In this document: one piece after another, positions 15,793-16,140 of the stretch | Numbering within the stretch: position 1 is the first letter of the stretch | How the letters are laid out: each line of letters opens with the position of its first letter | Source: JAHFJU01 sp964354865 | GTDB taxonomy: Bacteria > Patescibacteriota > Gracilibacteria > UBA1369 > UM-FILTER-53-11 | Assembly: GCA_964354865.1 (NCBI GenBank) | Contig: CAYHBN010000030.1 | Location: 1 to 16,140, forward strand | Direction of reading: 5' to 3' | DNA length: 16,140 nt | Notes under the pieces: generated by a model | Databases searched by the model: none | Told to the model about the DNA's origin: nothing | What the model saw: only the letters and a program-made list of their open reading frames with translations | Made by a program: the position numbers and the translations under genes

Positions 15793-15824
15793 GTTGATAG
15801 GTATTTTTTCATGTCGACCGAGTA

Positions 15825-15852
15825 TTGAACAAATACTATATTATGCTATAAT
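15825..15852 (+). promoter_or_regulatory. Strong promoter of the plus-strand gene at 15860, leaderless
   Basis: TTGAAC (15825-15830) and a perfect TATAAT (15847-15852) are spaced by 16 bp. The expected start of transcription, about 7 bases after the -10, falls on the ATG at 15860, so the transcript is probably leaderless. Confidence 0.65.
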
Positions 15853-15859
15853 TATACAG

Positions 15860-16140
15860 ATGAAATATTCCGAATCAGATCGTACAGAAGTTAAAGCCAA
15901 ACGAGAAGCGGTTGCACAAGAACGAGCCGCACAATTCCGCGAACTTCTAAATATTGACGAACCAGAAGCAATTTTCGCCCCAGACGCTGGCGTCGCAGGT
16001 AGGATAATTAAAAATACAAACAATGGTACTGAACGCATCGTATGGACCCCACCCGCACTTGGCGATGAATATGCAACGGGACAACAAATGAGCTATACAA
16101 TAAAAGAAACGGCTGCAGGCAACCCCACTGTTGGAGCATC
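15860..16140 (+). CDS. Small hypothetical protein (5' part, runs off the window), probable third paralogue
   Basis: An open frame from ATG at 15860 to the window edge, 93 complete codons, beginning MKYSESDRTEVKAKREAV. A charged helix (about 6-30) leads into LLNIDEPEAIF (29-39), then GRIIKNTNNGTERIVW (47-62) and TGQQMSYTI (73-81). This order resembles the 118-residue protein (LLNLPIPEGAVF, RFVKNENG, ERGHESNSITI), so I infer the same family, with moderate confidence. The perfect TATAAT box just upstream and divergent position from mutL support a real gene. No export signal is seen; function is unknown and the 3' end is missing. Confidence 0.78.
   Translation, partial: MKYSESDRTEVKAKREAVAQERAAQFRELLNIDEPEAIFAPDAGVAGRIIKNTNNGTERIVWTPPALGDEYATGQQMSYTIKETAAGNPTVGA

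Overview
The window looks like a piece of a Candidate Phyla Radiation (Patescibacteria, probably Parcubacteria-like) chromosome. The reasons are a compact, moderately AT-rich layout, almost no Shine-Dalgarno sequences, a CPR-type HNH nuclease, and very large lineage-specific proteins of unknown function next to ordinary core genes. TGA is used as a normal stop (for example for the HNH gene and the 727-residue membrane protein), so the recoded Gracilibacteria/Absconditabacteria are unlikely. The organism assignment is inference from gene content; no rRNA is present.

Layout, left to right. Bases 1-672 hold the 5' part of atpD (minus strand). Next come an HNH endonuclease gene (871-1923) and a gene-poor stretch (1924-2649) rich in palindromes and nested inverted repeats. 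Bases 2650-11202 are a four-gene minus-strand operon. Read from its promoter near 11220-11247, it encodes a 171-residue two-helix membrane protein, a 693-residue protein with a central membrane helix, a 727-residue polytopic VirB6/TrbL-like membrane protein, and a 1225-residue soluble protein. Bases 11317-11474 form a long, nearly perfect fold-back element of unknown nature, followed by a strong bidirectional terminator (11507-11547). Bases 11570-12785 are the conserved rpsF-ssb-rpsR operon (minus) with a promoter and an approximately 100-nt leader. Two small paralogous genes follow (12960-13882, minus), then mutL (13951-15756, minus). Divergent from mutL is a plus-strand gene from 15860 that runs off the window and looks like a third member of the small-protein family.

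The core genes cover energy (AtpD), translation (S6, S18), single-stranded DNA handling (SSB) and mismatch repair (an endonuclease-type MutL). The four-gene operon is the main unknown: a VirB6/TrbL-like channel protein made together with two large partners and a small membrane protein suggests an envelope or secretion-type machine specific to this lineage.

The most unusual signal is a family of 22-24 bp palindromes (core TCACCGGTGA and variants). Five copies occur: three in the intergenic stretch 2269-2619, one in frame inside the HNH gene, and one in frame inside the MutL linker. Both coding copies are read in the same frame as S-F-T-G-(D/E)-T-(F/I). This resembles the protein-inserting palindromic elements of Rickettsia.
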